A stretch of 64,000 nt of DNA from positions 1,116,001 to 1,180,000 of the forward strand of contig ML058447.1 of NCBI GenBank assembly GCA_003013855.2, written 5' to 3'. The position numbers and the translations under genes are program-made. The notes under the pieces are model-generated. The model worked only from the letters and a program-made list of their open reading frames with translations. It was not told where the DNA came from and did not search any database. The DNA comes from Liriodendron chinense. Taxonomy: Eukaryota > Streptophyta > Magnoliopsida > Magnoliales > Magnoliaceae. Shown here piece after piece: positions 35,855 to 47,560 of this stretch. Numbering within the stretch: position 1 is the first letter of the stretch; every line of letters starts with the position of its first letter.

Positions 35855-36943
35855 ATGGGATTAAGCACAAGGTTCGATGTAAAGAAGTTCTCCGATAAAA
35901 ACAACTTTGAACTATTGAAGGTGAAGATTGAGTCTCTTCTAGTTCAGCAAGGGCTTGATGAAGCTCTTGAAAAGCGACCTGAGGCTATGAAAGAGGATAA
36001 GTGGATGAAGTTTGACAAGAAAGTTAGAACCTCAATCCTGTTAATCCTTACAGATGATGTCCTTTATCACGTCACGAAGGCAAAGACAACCGTTAATATG
36101 ATGGCGAAGCTAGAGAAGGTCTATGCCAAGAAATCTCTAGAGAATCGGATGTATCTGTTGATGCAGTTGTTCACCTTGAGGATGGTGGAGGGGACAGATG
36201 TGGAGGACCACTTAAGCACGTTCAATCGGTTGGTTTGCAAGTTGGTGGAGATAGATGAGTCGATGAAGGATGAATATCAAGCATGCATCCTACTGAATTC
36301 TCTTCTAGATTCATATGAGTCATTCAGAGACTCTGTGTGGGCAATGAGGGAGACCATCAATGTCGAGACCATTATCTAAGCCCTCCAGTCAAAAGCGATG
36401 AGAAAGAAGAGTGGTGACGTGGGTTCTCGTTCTTCCTCAAAGGCACTATTTATGAGGGGAAGAAGTTCTGAGCATGGTGGGGGATATTCGAAATCGGGAT
36501 CTAAGGCCAAGGGCAAAGGGAAAGCTAAGGTAAAATGCTGGAATTGTGGTCAGGAGGGCCACATGAGAGGGGATTATCAGAATCCTAAGTTGAAGCAAGA
36601 GAGGTATGAAAATTCTTCTGGAGAGGGAGCCAATACCGTAGAAGACGGTAGCGATATTTGTGAAGTTCCGATTGTATCTGGCAAGGGATCTCACAGTAGA
36701 GAGTGGATCCTAGATTCAGGGGCTTCATGTCACGTTTGTCCTAACCGGAGTTTATTCAAGACATACAAGGAGTATGGTGGTGAATCGGTGTTTGTGGGCA
36801 ATGGCTATGCTCATAAGATGGTAGGTATTGGTACCGTGCACATTCGGATGTTCGATGAGATTGAACGGGTCTTGAAAGATGTGAAGCATGTCCTCAAGAT
36901 GAAGATGAACGTGATTTCTCTTGGTGCACTTGAGGCGAAATGA
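35855..36943 (+). pseudogene. copia-type gag plus protease start, element 1
   Basis: Gag frame from 35855 (FDVKKFSDKNNFELLKVKIE; then LMQLFTLRM, DHLSTFNRLVCKL, ACILLNSLLDSYESF) stops at TAA 36377-36379, then resumes in frame: SRSSSKALFMRGRS, a zinc knuckle CWNCGQEGHMRGDY in which the last Cys is Tyr, and WILDSGASCHVC, the aspartic protease site, ending with NVISLGALEAK at 36943. Gag would package element RNA. The stop and the changed knuckle make it nonfunctional. Confidence 0.85.
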
Positions 36944-37275
36944 TGCATGTTCATCGGCCGCGATCGTTATTGTAAAGTGATGAAGGGGGCACTTGTGTGG
37001 ACGAAGGCACGAAAGTGTGGCCATCTTTACAAGTTAATCAGTTGCACGTTTCACGGTGGAGCTACAGGATCGACAGCGGGATCTACGATTGCTCGTATGT
37101 GACAAGTGCCTAAGGGCCACATGAGAAGAGCGAAAAAGGGCATGAAAGTGCAAGGTTAGAGTCGATGGTAGTAAGAGAAGCGGTGGAGCTATGTTAAAGT
37201 TGAGATGATGAAGAAAGAAAGGATAAAAGGGTGTACGGCAAGGTATTACATAAAGATTTTCGTCACGATGGAGAT

Positions 37276-37601
37276 TGTTGAAATCGGTGACTCAAATCTG
37301 TGTGAGACAGGGCCATCGATTGATCGACCAGGGCTGGCGATCAATCAAAGTCCCTGGACTGTTTTGCGCACAGGTGATCAATTGGCCAGACTGACCGATC
37401 AATCGCCCATGGGCCACCGATCAATCGATGGATCAATAGATGGTACAATCGGCGGTTCTGCGGATTGCGCTGTTTTACACGGTTTGTGTAAGTTTGTTTC
37501 TAATTCGAGTTTATTACCTATTTAAGTGGGTGTAGCCGAGATTAGGATGGATCCTAAGGTGTCTAAGGTTTCCTAATTGTATTAGGAAGAGGGAAGAGTG
37601 T

Positions 37602-37650
<49 letters not shown>

Positions 37651-37873
37651 TGGTTTTCTCTGAATTTTCCTTGCTTGTGGGCTGTCAATTTCTATAAGCT
37701 TCTAATTCATAGTAGATTGCTTTGTGCCGTGGTTTTTTATACGTTGAAGGGTTTTTCCACGTAAAATCGAATTGTCTCTTATAGTTGAATGCTTGTGGTG
37801 TGATTGCATTGTGTTTCTCGTTTGATCTCATACTACTTTATGTGTTCGGCTTCCGCTTCCGGTTTTCCTAACA
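37276..37873 (+). repeat. 3' LTR of copia-type element 1
   Basis: 598 bp starting TGTTGAAATC and ending CCTAACA. Contains clustered GATCAATCG words and a long (GA)n run at 37605-37648. Confidence 0.88.
37605..37648. repeat. (GA)n microsatellite
   Basis: About 22 GA units within the 3' LTR of element 1. The 5' LTR has a shorter run at the same place. Confidence 0.95.
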
Positions 37874-38224
37874 AGTATCTTCTTCCCGTTGAGTTACACC
37901 TTATTAACGTGTTTGATGAAAGATATACTCCTTCATGGTTGTACCCATAAACGTATGGTTGGCATCTCATCCCCATCATTCCACGTGGTGTGGCTCGTAT
38001 TAGATGTTGATTGAGCAGAGAACCTGTTAGGTGAAGTAGATTTTAGGTATAAAACTCAATGGGCCTCACAGATTTTACGACCGAATGAAACAAAGTGTTT
38101 TAGATTAATTCAGTCCCAGTAATATCACGGGAGAGGTAAAAATGTGATATCACGTGAATCTGGAACAAAATTTATCATTCATTACTTGGAAAATGAAGCC
38201 TTAGATAATACGTGGCAAAACTGC

Positions 38225-38650
38225 ATAGGCCCTTAATAATGTATGTGTTTTATCCGCACCATTCATTTATCTGACCAAATCATTTTAGGCATGAGCCTAA
38301 AATGAAGGTAAATCTAAAACTCAAGCACACCATACCACAAGAAATAATGACGCCCACCATTGAAACCTACATAGGGTCCCTATAATGATCATTTGAGATC
38401 TAACCTACTCATAAGGTCACACCAACATGGATGAAGGGAAAGCACAAATATCAGCTTGATCCAAAACTTGTGCAGTCCCCTAGGAAGATTTTATTGGTCA
38501 TCGTTCCACCCCCATTATTTTCTGTGGTGTGGTCCACCTGAGCTTTCGATCTGCTTCATTTTTGGGCTCATGCATTAAATTGATATGAAAAAAATGGATA
38601 GATAGCATGGACATGACACATATATTATGGTGGGGCTCACAGAGTTTTGG
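38225..38650. repeat. foldback repeat A, copy 12
   Basis: ACTCAAGCACACCATACCAC on the left and TGTGGTGTGGTCCACCTGAG on the right around CAAATATCAGCTTGATCC. The ends are worn. Confidence 0.85.
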
Positions 38651-38659
38651 CTTCAAAAC

Positions 38660-39600
38660 AAATGCTTATTAATTTAAATTTCACCTGATTTTTGAGATAG
38701 ACCTTTCTTTCGATAAAAAAAATCATGACTACGTTTTTACCTCTAACTCACATGAATTACACCTTTTAGAGACATGCAAGCGGCCGATGTGATGGTTTAC
38801 CACTACTTTGAAAATACAGACTCATCCTTATCACCTGTGGCAGTCATGTGCCACTATCCAGAGCGTCCAAATTATGGCACACATTGGGCATGAAGAAAAA
38901 CTCTACAATCACACTGATCAAGAAATCCTGACCATCCAATTGATGATTGTTAGATGGGTGGTTAAAAATAGAGTGGTCTAACTCTCTAGAGCAAAATCAC
39001 ACTGATAAAAAAATCCTGACCATCCAGTTTGTGATAGCCATCTTTTCTTTAGATTACTTCATCCATAAGAAAGTAATCAATTTGGACAAATGGGGATTGC
39101 AGGCAAGTCAGGCAAATGTAAGAATCACCATCATTATAATAATGACTCTGATAACACCACTTGCAAGATGCTCGGGTGACTCATCATCCTTGCGTGTGGG
39201 ACACATGGAGGACTAACCACACCATCCAAGTTGCGAGGGCTCGAAAGACACACAGATCGAGTAATCAAAGCCGTCCACTTGCTATCTATCAAATGGACAG
39301 TGAAAAAAAAAAAAAAATCAACTTGAAAAAAGAAAAAAAAATCAGATGGTTAATATTATCTTCTCAAGATGACTCTTGGGTCACCATGCCTACGTACAGT
39401 GGATGAGTCACCACCATTTTTTAAAATGCCTAACAACTACTTTAGGATTCTTAGAGGAATTTTCAGACATCAGAGTGACATCCACAGACAAAAAAAAAAA
39501 AAAAAAAAAAGAATCTAAACCATCCAATTAGTGACCCTTTATGGGAATATCCAAAATCAAAATATTGGATGATACTGACCGTCGGATCAGTTCCCATGGT
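38660..39600. other. gene-free interval
   Basis: Short direct repeat (AATCACACTGATCAAGAAATC at about 38908 and again near 38994) and A-runs near 39310 and 39490. No gene. Confidence 0.45.
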
Positions 39601-39609
39601 CCAATTAGT

Positions 39610-39872
39610 GAAGGGAAAGCATAAATACAAGAAAGTTTCAACGGTGAGAGTTCAAGCCCACTATTTCTCATGTACAGCCCATGAGATTTGAGCCCACCTG
39701 ATATCTGAGCGTTAACGCAAGCTGGTACTGCAACAGATAGACCGAGTGGATGTAACACCAGCATCCCGGTGGGCCCCAAGAAATTTTCAATGGTGGGAGT
39801 TCAATTCCACTGTTTTCTAGTAGTGTGGCCCACACGAGTTTTGAATCTGAGTTCACGTCCTAACATAAGGGG
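39610..39872. repeat. foldback repeat A, copy 13 (degenerate)
   Basis: GTTTCAACGGTGAGAGTTCA, GGTGGGCCCCAAGAAATTTT and AGTGTGGCCCACACGAG segments of family A with poor symmetry. Confidence 0.6.
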
Positions 39873-40643
39873 GCCCATTGGGTGGACAGACATGGTTAGT
39901 CCCACATAGCTTTTGGTATACAGGATGTTTGGGCTGCTGCCTAAGCGGAGGCGACTCAGCACAACTTGTCCGAGTGGACTCGGCTAAGGACCGAATCATC
40001 GAGTCCTGACTTGCCGAGACTTTTGAGGATGTGCGTATAAGATAAACCATCGGTTGCTCAGAATATCACTGTTTCCTTGTGAAACACATTGCGGATGGAC
40101 CATGTGCCAATCTGATTTCACCTATTTGATTTGATCTACTGAGAAACTTCCTTCCACCATTCATTTGATGCCATCAATTGAATCAATGGCCATGCTGATT
40201 CACAATGGTCATGGTAACTTGAATCTCGAAAACAGCTGTGAGTGTGTGAACCAGCCCGGAAAGGCCACCTGGTTCTGGTCCCAACCCAGTCGGCGAGTCC
40301 AGCTAGGTCCGAGCTTTAAAACATCAGAATAGATCCTGGAAATCTCCCTAGTATACCAAATACAGTGGTCCAACAAAACCAGACAGTTGAAATCATCCAC
40401 CACGCACGACTAAAAAGGAGAAAGAAATATGGACAAAACCAAATGCAATAAAATCACTCATTAAACTGATATATAATTGAATTTTATTACATTGAACAAA
40501 AAAATCCAATCAAACAAATCACACAAATCGAAATAAAATGCTACACAAGAATCAATCCATGCATTCATAAATCCACAACAGACTGAGAATCCAAACGCAC
40601 ATGAACACCTCCCATACTTTGCAAAATACCATTCCAATTTATC

Positions 40644-41930
40644 TCATCTTCGCCGTTGGGATGCCGCCCCATAAATAGCCAGGATGTATATGAACTGCGT
40701 CGCTGAGAGAATAATCAAGAACGCCTCCATTGTCCTCTACAAAACCCACCAAATCCATTTCTTTTTCAAATTACGTACAAGTCTTATATATATAGGAAAA
40801 GAAATCTAAAAAGGCCGCTGCCACTTACCAGACGTGCATTCCTAATGCGCAAATGAATTTCCTTGCACGCCAAACTGCATTTGGATTTAAAAGAATGAGA
40901 ATGTTTATGGAATGTTTTGCCACTATAGCTTCTGAGCAAGTTTATTTAAAAAAAGAAAAAGTACCCCATTGCGAGGAGAGTTAGAGTCCATGCAATAATA
41001 GCAGCTGATGCTGCTGATGGCAAGCTATCGGAGTTCCATGATCGGATGTGGTTGATTCCAGAGATGGCCGAGCCGGCCCCCTACCACTCCAGCGATCAAT
41101 GCAAACGTTACAAAGAATCCAGTGGCCGCATTTCCCATTGGAAAGAAAATTGGCGAAAAATGGGCTGGAAGTGAAAGCCCTGGGCCTGCATTAACAACAA
41201 CCCAGGTTACATTTCATGAAAGATACTACCATTAAGAAGTGGACTTCAAAAACAGCAGTAATGGGAATGTCGAGCCAGGCATGAACCAGACTGAGATCAG
41301 TTCAAGACTCAGTACCCATTTAAATTTTGGGCTAGATGTCGATCAGTGGCCTAAAGCTAATGGGCTGGCTCATGTAGATATAAGCTGGACTTGATGCAGG
41401 CTTTATCATGGCCTTAGATAGAAAAAGTCATAAAAAAAAAAAGCCAAGGGGCCAGTAGCTAAACCCAGGCATATCATGTGGTGAGCTTGTCCTAAAGTCC
41501 TGATGGGCCATCGTCGGCATTGGTCCAGATTTCAAACTGGTTTGGGCAGGCCCGCCGGGCCTTTGCTCAAAATTTGATTTTGTTAGCCAGGCCTGGCCTG
41601 ACCCACTTAGAAAGGGAGAATAGGAACAATGGCATGCAGTTCAGTGCCTGAATTGCATCGCTGTGGGCCCAAATACAACATTAAGTGCCACTCATATGGA
41701 AATCAGGCCCTAGAAAACGTGCAATGCAGTTGAATTTTAACACCCAACAAAATCCCATTTTAGTCCCAAGAAATTAAAAAATGATGTAATAAGCATAGCG
41801 TACCGATGATGAAACCATTATCGATTGCGACGTTAATGGCCCACCCTCCAATGGCACATACAATGATGTACATACACAAGTTGAGAACTAGTAGACCACT
41901 TGCAATGGGCTTGAGCTGTTCATTAGCCAT
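40644..41930 (-). CDS. AWPM-19-like plasma-membrane protein, 4 exons
   Basis: Four-helix membrane protein of the AWPM-19 family, named for an ABA-induced wheat plasma-membrane protein; the family is ABA- and seed-linked, and rice OsPM1 is reported as an ABA importer. Exons (minus): 41930-41804, 41185-40965, 40874-40829, 40736-40644; all GT/AG. About 161 residues: LVLNLCMYIIVCAIGGWAIN (helix 1), PAHFSPIFFPMGNAATGFFV (signature and start of helix 2), HIRSWNSDSLPSAASAA then IIAWTLTLLAMGLACKEIHL (helix 3), RTMEAFLIILSATQFIYIL (helix 4), basic tail. Exon 2 has five Cs at 41077-41081 where the family frame needs four, a +1 shift in VVGAGSAISG as written. Confidence 0.92.
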
Positions 41931-42392
41931 TTCGCACACACAACTGAAAGTGCTGTTCTTGGCAAATGATCAGATATCAATAGAAAGCAAGGCCTTGGCA
42001 AAGGACTAAAAAAGAAAGCGTAGGAGCCTAAAAGAATCGTTTTTGAGTAGGAATGCAAGACGAGGTTGGCAATGCCATATCTTATACATGGGAATTGTAA
42101 TATGGTATTGATTCTTTCCTTGTGGCTGGATATTGGGTTCAAGATATTAAACGGTCTGTGGGGCTGTAAAGGGGAGGGATCCTTGAAATTCAAGGCAAGG
42201 AACGGCCCAGATGCTTTGTATCATCTTTTATCTAATTCCAATTTTGTAAATTCTTATTCTTCATTGGCACCCTTCGAACTTTATCCTCTTTTGGATTCCT
42301 TCGGGACGGAAAGCAGCATCCTTCGGTGAAGGGGTTGGACTACAATGTGCGTCAGAAAACTTTTGTTAAGTTGTGTAAACTTGTTCTTGGTA

Positions 42393-42414
42393 TGCATGGG
42401 GCACGTGTACGTCA
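42393..42414 (-). promoter_or_regulatory. RY element and ABRE/G-box pair upstream of AWPM-19
   Basis: TGCATG at 42393-42398 (CATGCA on the gene strand) lies three bases from GCACGTGT (CACGTG 42402-42407), followed by TACGTC. The cluster is about 465 bp upstream of the ATG. RY and ABRE motifs are the known binding sites of ABI3-type and ABI5-type seed regulators, which fits an ABA-linked gene family. Confidence 0.6.
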
Positions 42415-42973
42415 ATCTGGATCGTCCAAATCTTGGGTATCTTGGTAGATAGCGTCTCAGTTGGAAAACCATATATAGATTTGATGATCTTGATCTTTGT
42501 GGTTTTGACCGATGAATTTGGTCCGTTTCTGTCAGACTCCATTTTGATGGTTACTTATTGCACCGTCTTTTTTTTTAGCATTGTTTCTTGGGGACCGTGA
42601 TTTGGATGGTTTAGATTGGAAGCTGTGGTTAGTTAGTCGGTTTCTTTCACAGTCTAGCTTTTCTGCTACGATTGGGACAGGAGATTGTGGAGCAATATTT
42701 CCCACCTGTCCAATCACGGTGGACGGTTGCCAATACCACTTTGGATGTACATTCAGATTCCTGCAACCAAGAATGGACGGATGCGAGATTCTTATCATGA
42801 GATGATCCAGACTGTTCATTTATAAGGACCCATGACGGATGGGCTACATTAAAACAATGAAAAGAAAAGAAAAGGAAGAGCAAATCCATCGTTGAAGATC
42901 TTACCATCCCTGCAAAAGTGAGTTAAAAACAACGGTTCACAAAAAGCAGTCTATTACTCACATTAGAATAAGG

Positions 42974-43607
42974 TGTTGGGATAGTATTCAAATTATTCAC
43001 GAATTGGGTGGCCCGACTGACCGGTCCATCGGCTGGATAACGTAACCCAGATGCAGTGAAGAACCCCCCATGGATAGTTTTTCTATGCCCTAGACCGGTC
43101 GGTTGACTTGTCGGTAGGGGAATCCGGCCAATGGCGAGGTAGCAACGTGTATTTCTCCCTGGATTGTCTGTGCACTGGCCGGCTGGTCGGTTGACCGGTC
43201 AGCTGTGTGCGCAGATTTCTTGCGCAATTCGTAGTACTGCGTAATGTGTTTCTAATTTCGGAATATTGCTTATTTAAGGAGTTGTAATCCAACTTAGATG
43301 AATATCATAAGGGGTCCAAGGTTTCCTATTCGTACTAGGAAGAGGGGAGATGTGTGTGTGAGAGAGAACTTGGAGTTTTTCTCTGTTTTTCTTTACTAGT
43401 GGGCTTGTCAATCTCTGTAATCCTCTGATATTCATAGTGGATCGCTTTGTGCCGTAGTTTTTTTACCCGTTGAGGGGTTTTTCCACGTAAATTTAGAGTC
43501 TCTTGTGGTGAATGCTTTTGTGTGATTGATTGCATCTTGTTTACTTGTTTGATTTTGCATTGCTTCACGCGTTCGGCGTTCTGCTTCCGCTGCTAGCTTT
43601 CCCAACA
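42974..43607 (+). repeat. 5' LTR of copia-type element 2
   Basis: 634 bp; begins TGTTGGGATAGTATTC and ends GCTTTCCCAACA. U3 is rich in GACCGGTCGG words. Confidence 0.9.
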
Positions 43608-43609
43608 AG

Positions 43610-43621
43610 TGGTATCAGAGC
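43610..43621 (+). promoter_or_regulatory. primer binding site (initiator-Met tRNA)
   Basis: TGGTATCAGAGC two bases after the 5' LTR, an exact copy of the usual copia primer site. Confidence 0.9.
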
Positions 43622-43662
43622 TAAAGTTGGGGTGGAGTAGATTTCGAATATGAAACGAGAAG

Positions 43663-44750
43663 ATGGGATCGAGCGCAAGATTCGATATAGAGAAGTTCTC
43701 CGGGAAAAATAACTTTGAGCTATGGAAGGTGAAGATTGAATCCTTCCTGGTTCAGCAAGGGCTTGATGGAGCTCTTGGAAAGCAACCTGAGGCTACGAAA
43801 GACGATGAGTGGACGAGGCTCGATAAGAAGGCTAGAACCTCAATCCTGTTAAACCTTACGGATGATGTTCTCTATCATGTCACGAAGGAGAAGACTGCGG
43901 CTGAAACGATGGCGAAGCTAGAGAATGTTTATGCCAAGAAATCTCTAGAGAATCACATGTACGTGTTGATGCAGTTATTCACCTTGAGGATGACTGAGGG
44001 AACTGAGGTGGAGGACCACCTAAGCACGTTCAATAGGCTGGTTTGTAAGTTGGTAGAGATCGATGAACCGATGAAGGATGAGTATCAAGCATGCATCCTG
44101 TTAAATTCTCTTCCAGATTCATATGAGTCGTTCAGGGACTCCATGTACGCAGGGAGGGAAACCATAAGCGTCGAGACCGTTATCTCAACCCTCCAGTCGA
44201 AGGCGATGAGAAAAAAAAGCGGTGACATGACTTCCCGTTATTCCTCAGAGGCACTGGTTATGAGGGGAAGAAGTTCTGAGCATGGAGGATATTCGAATTC
44301 GGAATCTAAGGCCAAGGGCAAAGGTAAAGCTAAGGTAAAGTGCTGGAATTGTGGCTAGGAGGGTTACATGAGAGGGGATTGCCAAAATCCCAAGTTGAGG
44401 CAAGAGAAGTATAGAAATTCTTCTGGAGATGGAGCCAATACCGTAAAGGATGGTGGCGATTTTTTGTGAAGTTCTGATTGTATCTGGTAAGGGATCTTAC
44501 GGTAATGAGTGGATCCTTGATTCAGAGGCTTCATGTCACGTTTGTTCTGACCGGAGTTCATTCACGACATACAGGGAGTATGGTGGAGAATCGGTGTTTG
44601 TGGGCGATGTAGTCGCTCATAAGGTTGTGGATATTGGTATTGTGCGCAGCAGGATGTTCGATGGGGTCGAACGAGTTTAGGAAGATGTGAAGCACGTTCC
44701 CAAGATGAAGATGAATGTGATTTCTTTTTGTGCACTCGAGGCGAAATAGT
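43663..44750 (+). pseudogene. copia-type gag plus protease start, element 2
   Basis: From 43663: MGSSARFDIEKFSGKNNFEL, KVKIESFLVQQGLDGAL, LMQLFTLRM, DHLSTFNRLVCKL, then a zinc knuckle CWNCG followed by a stop at 44356-44358. Reading on, the knuckle His is Tyr (EGYMRGDC). After a frameshift near 44465, WILDSEASCHVC appears, with the protease DSG changed to DSE. The gag body is otherwise open for 231 residues and is close to element 1. Confidence 0.88.
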
Positions 44751-45061
44751 GCGTGTTTATCGGCCGCGATCGTTGTTGTGAGTGATGAAGGGGGCACTCG
44801 TGTGTATGAAGGTACGGAGGTGTGGCCATCTTTACGTGTTAATCGGGAAAACAATTCACGGTGGAGTTGCGGGAAAGGCAGCGAGATCCACGGTTGCTCG
44901 TATGTGGCAAGTGCCCAAAGACCACATGAGAAGAGCGGAAAAGGGCGTGAATTTGTAAGGATAGGGTCGATGGTGACACGAGAAGCGGTAGAGCTATGAT
45001 TGAAGATGAGATGACGTTGCAAGGATGATGTTGATTCGTCGTTTGAAGCCTCGGTGGAGAT

Positions 45062-45668
45062 TGTTGAGATAGTCTTCAAACTATGCACGAATTGGGTGCT
45101 CCGACCGGCCGGACAGCATGACCCAGATGCAGTGAAGAACCCCCCATGGACAATTTTCCTATGCCCCAGACCGGTCTGCCGACCTGTCTGCAGGGGGCTC
45201 CGCCCAGTGGTGAGGCAGCAACGTGTATTTCTCCTTGGACCGTCTGTGCACTGGCCGGCCGGTCGGCTGTGCGCACGGATTTCTTACGCAGTTCGCAGTA
45301 CTGCACAAGGTGTTTCTAATTTCGGAATATTGCTTATTTAAGGAGTTGTAATCCGACTTAGATGGGATCCTAAGGGGTCCAAGGTTTCCTATTCCTACTA
45401 GGAAGAGGGGAGAGGTGTGTGTGAGAGTGAACTTGGAGTTTTTCTCTGTTTTTCTTTGCTAGTGGGCTGTCAATCTCTGTAATCCTCTGATATTCATAGT
45501 GGATCGCTTTGTGCCGTGATTTTTTACCCGTTGAGGGGTTTTTCCACGTAAATTCGAAGTCTCTTGTGGTGAATGCTTTTGTGTGATTGATTGCATCTTG
45601 TTTACTTGTTTGATTTTGCATTGCTTCATGCGTTCAGCATTCCGCTTCCACTGTCGGCTTTCCCAACA
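45062..45668 (+). repeat. 3' LTR of copia-type element 2
   Basis: 607 bp, about 27 bp shorter than the 5' LTR, with clear substitutions between them. The two copies have therefore diverged since insertion. Confidence 0.9.
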
Positions 45669-45673
45669 TAAGG

Positions 45674-46102
45674 CCCACCGAATGTATGATCCAAACAATG
45701 AAATATACATGACCAATGCGTTTCTATCCACTATGGCCTCTAGAAAATTTGGGCAAGCATGCTCTACACGAATCAAAGAAGGTACAACGTGTTTTTTCTT
45801 CTTTTCCACTTTTTTTTATTATTTTTTCTTTTACACATGCACCCCCACACACACAGGCACACCACACTCACACAATCCTACACTCACTCTTTAGTTGGGT
45901 TTTCCACCTATGGGTTTGGAACCCCATACTTAGAGTTGGACATGAACTAAGTTTAATTGTTTGGATTGACTCGGATCGACTCGGTAAAACTTTGTTTGAA
46001 CAGAAAGTCTTCGTGTTCGAACTCACATAGGGGTTTGTTTGGAAAAAAAAATTCAAGTCGTTTTCAATCACAACCCTGTTTGACTCATTCGTCCGACTCG
46101 GT

Positions 46103-46112
<10 letters not shown>
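45674..46112. other. gene-free interval
   Basis: CACA and TTTT-rich stretch, no gene or delimited repeat recognised. Confidence 0.4.

Positions 46113-46152
<40 letters not shown>
46113..46152. repeat. (GA)n microsatellite
   Basis: About 20 GA units adjoining a half foldback repeat. Confidence 0.95.
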
Positions 46153-46153
<1 letters not shown>

Positions 46154-46154
46154 A

Positions 46155-46370
46155 GGTTGGATGAAAAATAAACATGATTGTGGGCCTTAGGAAGGTTTCA
46201 ATGGTGGACATCATTCTCCTCACTATCTTTTGTGGTGTGGTCCACTTGAGCTTTGTATCTACGTCATTTTTTGTTTAATGCCTCAAAATGAGTTGTACAA
46301 ATGGATGAACGGAGTGGATAAAACAAATACATCATGGTGGGACCTATAGAGCTTTGACACCAGCTCGTTG
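46155..46370. repeat. foldback repeat A, copy 14 (right half)
   Basis: Starts at the middle of the family sequence (CAGGTTGGATGAAAAATAA) and continues through TGTGGTGTGGTCCACTTGAG to ACATCATGGTGGGACC. The left half is absent, replaced by the GA run. Confidence 0.8.
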
Positions 46371-46431
46371 GCCAATGTTTGTGTCACCAGCCCGCTCATG
46401 TTCATGGATTGGGTACCACCAGTCTACCCCA

Positions 46432-46615
46432 CCAGGACCTATCTAGAGACGGATGGTCCTGTCAGTGCTCTATGGGGCGCACAGTGATATATTTGCTTTT
46501 CTAAGCGGTCCATCCATTTTTTAAAGATTATTTATTGTATTATCCAAAAAATGAAGTGGATTGAAGGCTCGAGTGGAGCACACCATAGGAGACAGTGGAG
46601 ACGTTAACTATCTAT
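46432..46615. repeat. foldback repeat A, copy 15 (left half)
   Basis: ATGGGGCGCACAGTGATATA, GGTCCATCCATTTTTTAAAG and GAGTGGAGCACACCATAGGA, then similarity ends. Confidence 0.7.
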
Positions 46616-47178
46616 GTTATGGTCTTTTATTTAGTTAGTTAAACATTTTAAACTTCGTGATTTGTCATTTGTGAACAAATCGGTATTCACTATTTAGTGG
46701 TAGAAAAAATATTTTCAAGCGAAAAAAGCGAAATTGTTCAAACTCGTAAAAATTGTTCGAAATCCATACGTTTGAACATGGCTGGGCCAAACCAAACTGG
46801 TTTAAATAGAGCCACTCTATTTGAATGTTTGTTCAAACATTGTTCGAACACACCCACCCAAGTAGTTGAACAATCCAATCTGGTCCATATTTGACTTGGA
46901 TCAGGTCGTTGCCCACCTCTACCCATACCTCCCGTTGAAACTTAAGAATCTACCAACGAGGCAACGACTTGAGCACATAGGCGGCGAATAATATCTTCAC
47001 GTCTTTAATAGAGAAAGTGAATAATATCTTCACGTCCTTCTTGCACACGTGGCAAATATTTACACCTACCTGATGGATCACATTCGAAAATTAGCTCTAG
47101 TTTGACAATCATCCTACTTTTTTCCGCTAGTGTGTCACATGCTAATGAGGCGCCGATTGGGTACTACCTCCAACTGGA
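46616..47178. other. gene-free interval
   Basis: No coding or repeat signature that I can name. Confidence 0.4.
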
Positions 47179-47560
47179 ACTAGCTAGAGATGGAGGGTCC
47201 ACTCAGAGATCTGTGGGGCCCACTGTGATGTATATGTTTTATCCACGCCATCCATCCATTTCTACATATCATTTTAGGCCATGAGTTCAAAAAAGAGACA
47301 TATTGAATTCTTACTGTTGAAAATTTCTTAAGACCCATCGTGATGTTTATTTGCCATTCAACTTGTACATAATATCATATAGACTTGCATGAAGAGAGAC
47401 ATAGATATCAGCTTGATCTAAGATAGCCTCGTTTCGGGCCTTCAACACTGAGTTCATGGTATCTATTCCCATAGTGGGGTGGCTAACATTGTTATGTGAC
47501 TAACGAGGGTGGGTAGGTGTACACAGGACTGTCCATCTCTGGCTAGGTCCTGTTGAGGGG
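47179..47560. repeat. foldback repeat A, copy 16
   Basis: Left arm TGTGGGGCCCACTGTGATGT to CAGCTTGATCTAAG. The right arm is replaced after 47425. The outer ends GGACCTAGCC-like (47540s) and CTAGAGATGGAGGGTCC are mirrored. Confidence 0.65.

Larger units (their letters stand above)
34578..37873 (+). mobile_element. gag-only Ty1/copia-type element 1
   Basis: 5' LTR 34578-35802 (enlarged by an insertion), internal region, 3' LTR 37276-37873, both LTRs beginning TGTTG. A purine-rich GATGGAGAT lies just before the 3' LTR. The internal region codes gag and a protease start only; integrase, reverse transcriptase and RNase H are absent. The layout fits gag-only, nonautonomous LTR elements. The primer site after the 5' LTR is worn. 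No matching target duplication was seen (CATAT left, AGTAT right). Confidence 0.85.
42974..45668 (+). mobile_element. gag-only Ty1/copia-type element 2, complete, TAAGG target duplication
   Basis: 5' LTR 42974-43607 and 3' LTR 45062-45668, both TGTTG...CCCAACA, bounded by TAAGG at 42969-42973 and 45669-45673. TGGTATCAGAGC at 43610 is the initiator-Met tRNA primer site. GGTGGAGAT before 45062 is the polypurine tract. The internal 1.45 kb codes only gag and a protease start. The 2695-bp size and intact ends show that it moved as a gag-only unit rather than by later deletion of a full element. Confidence 0.93.
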
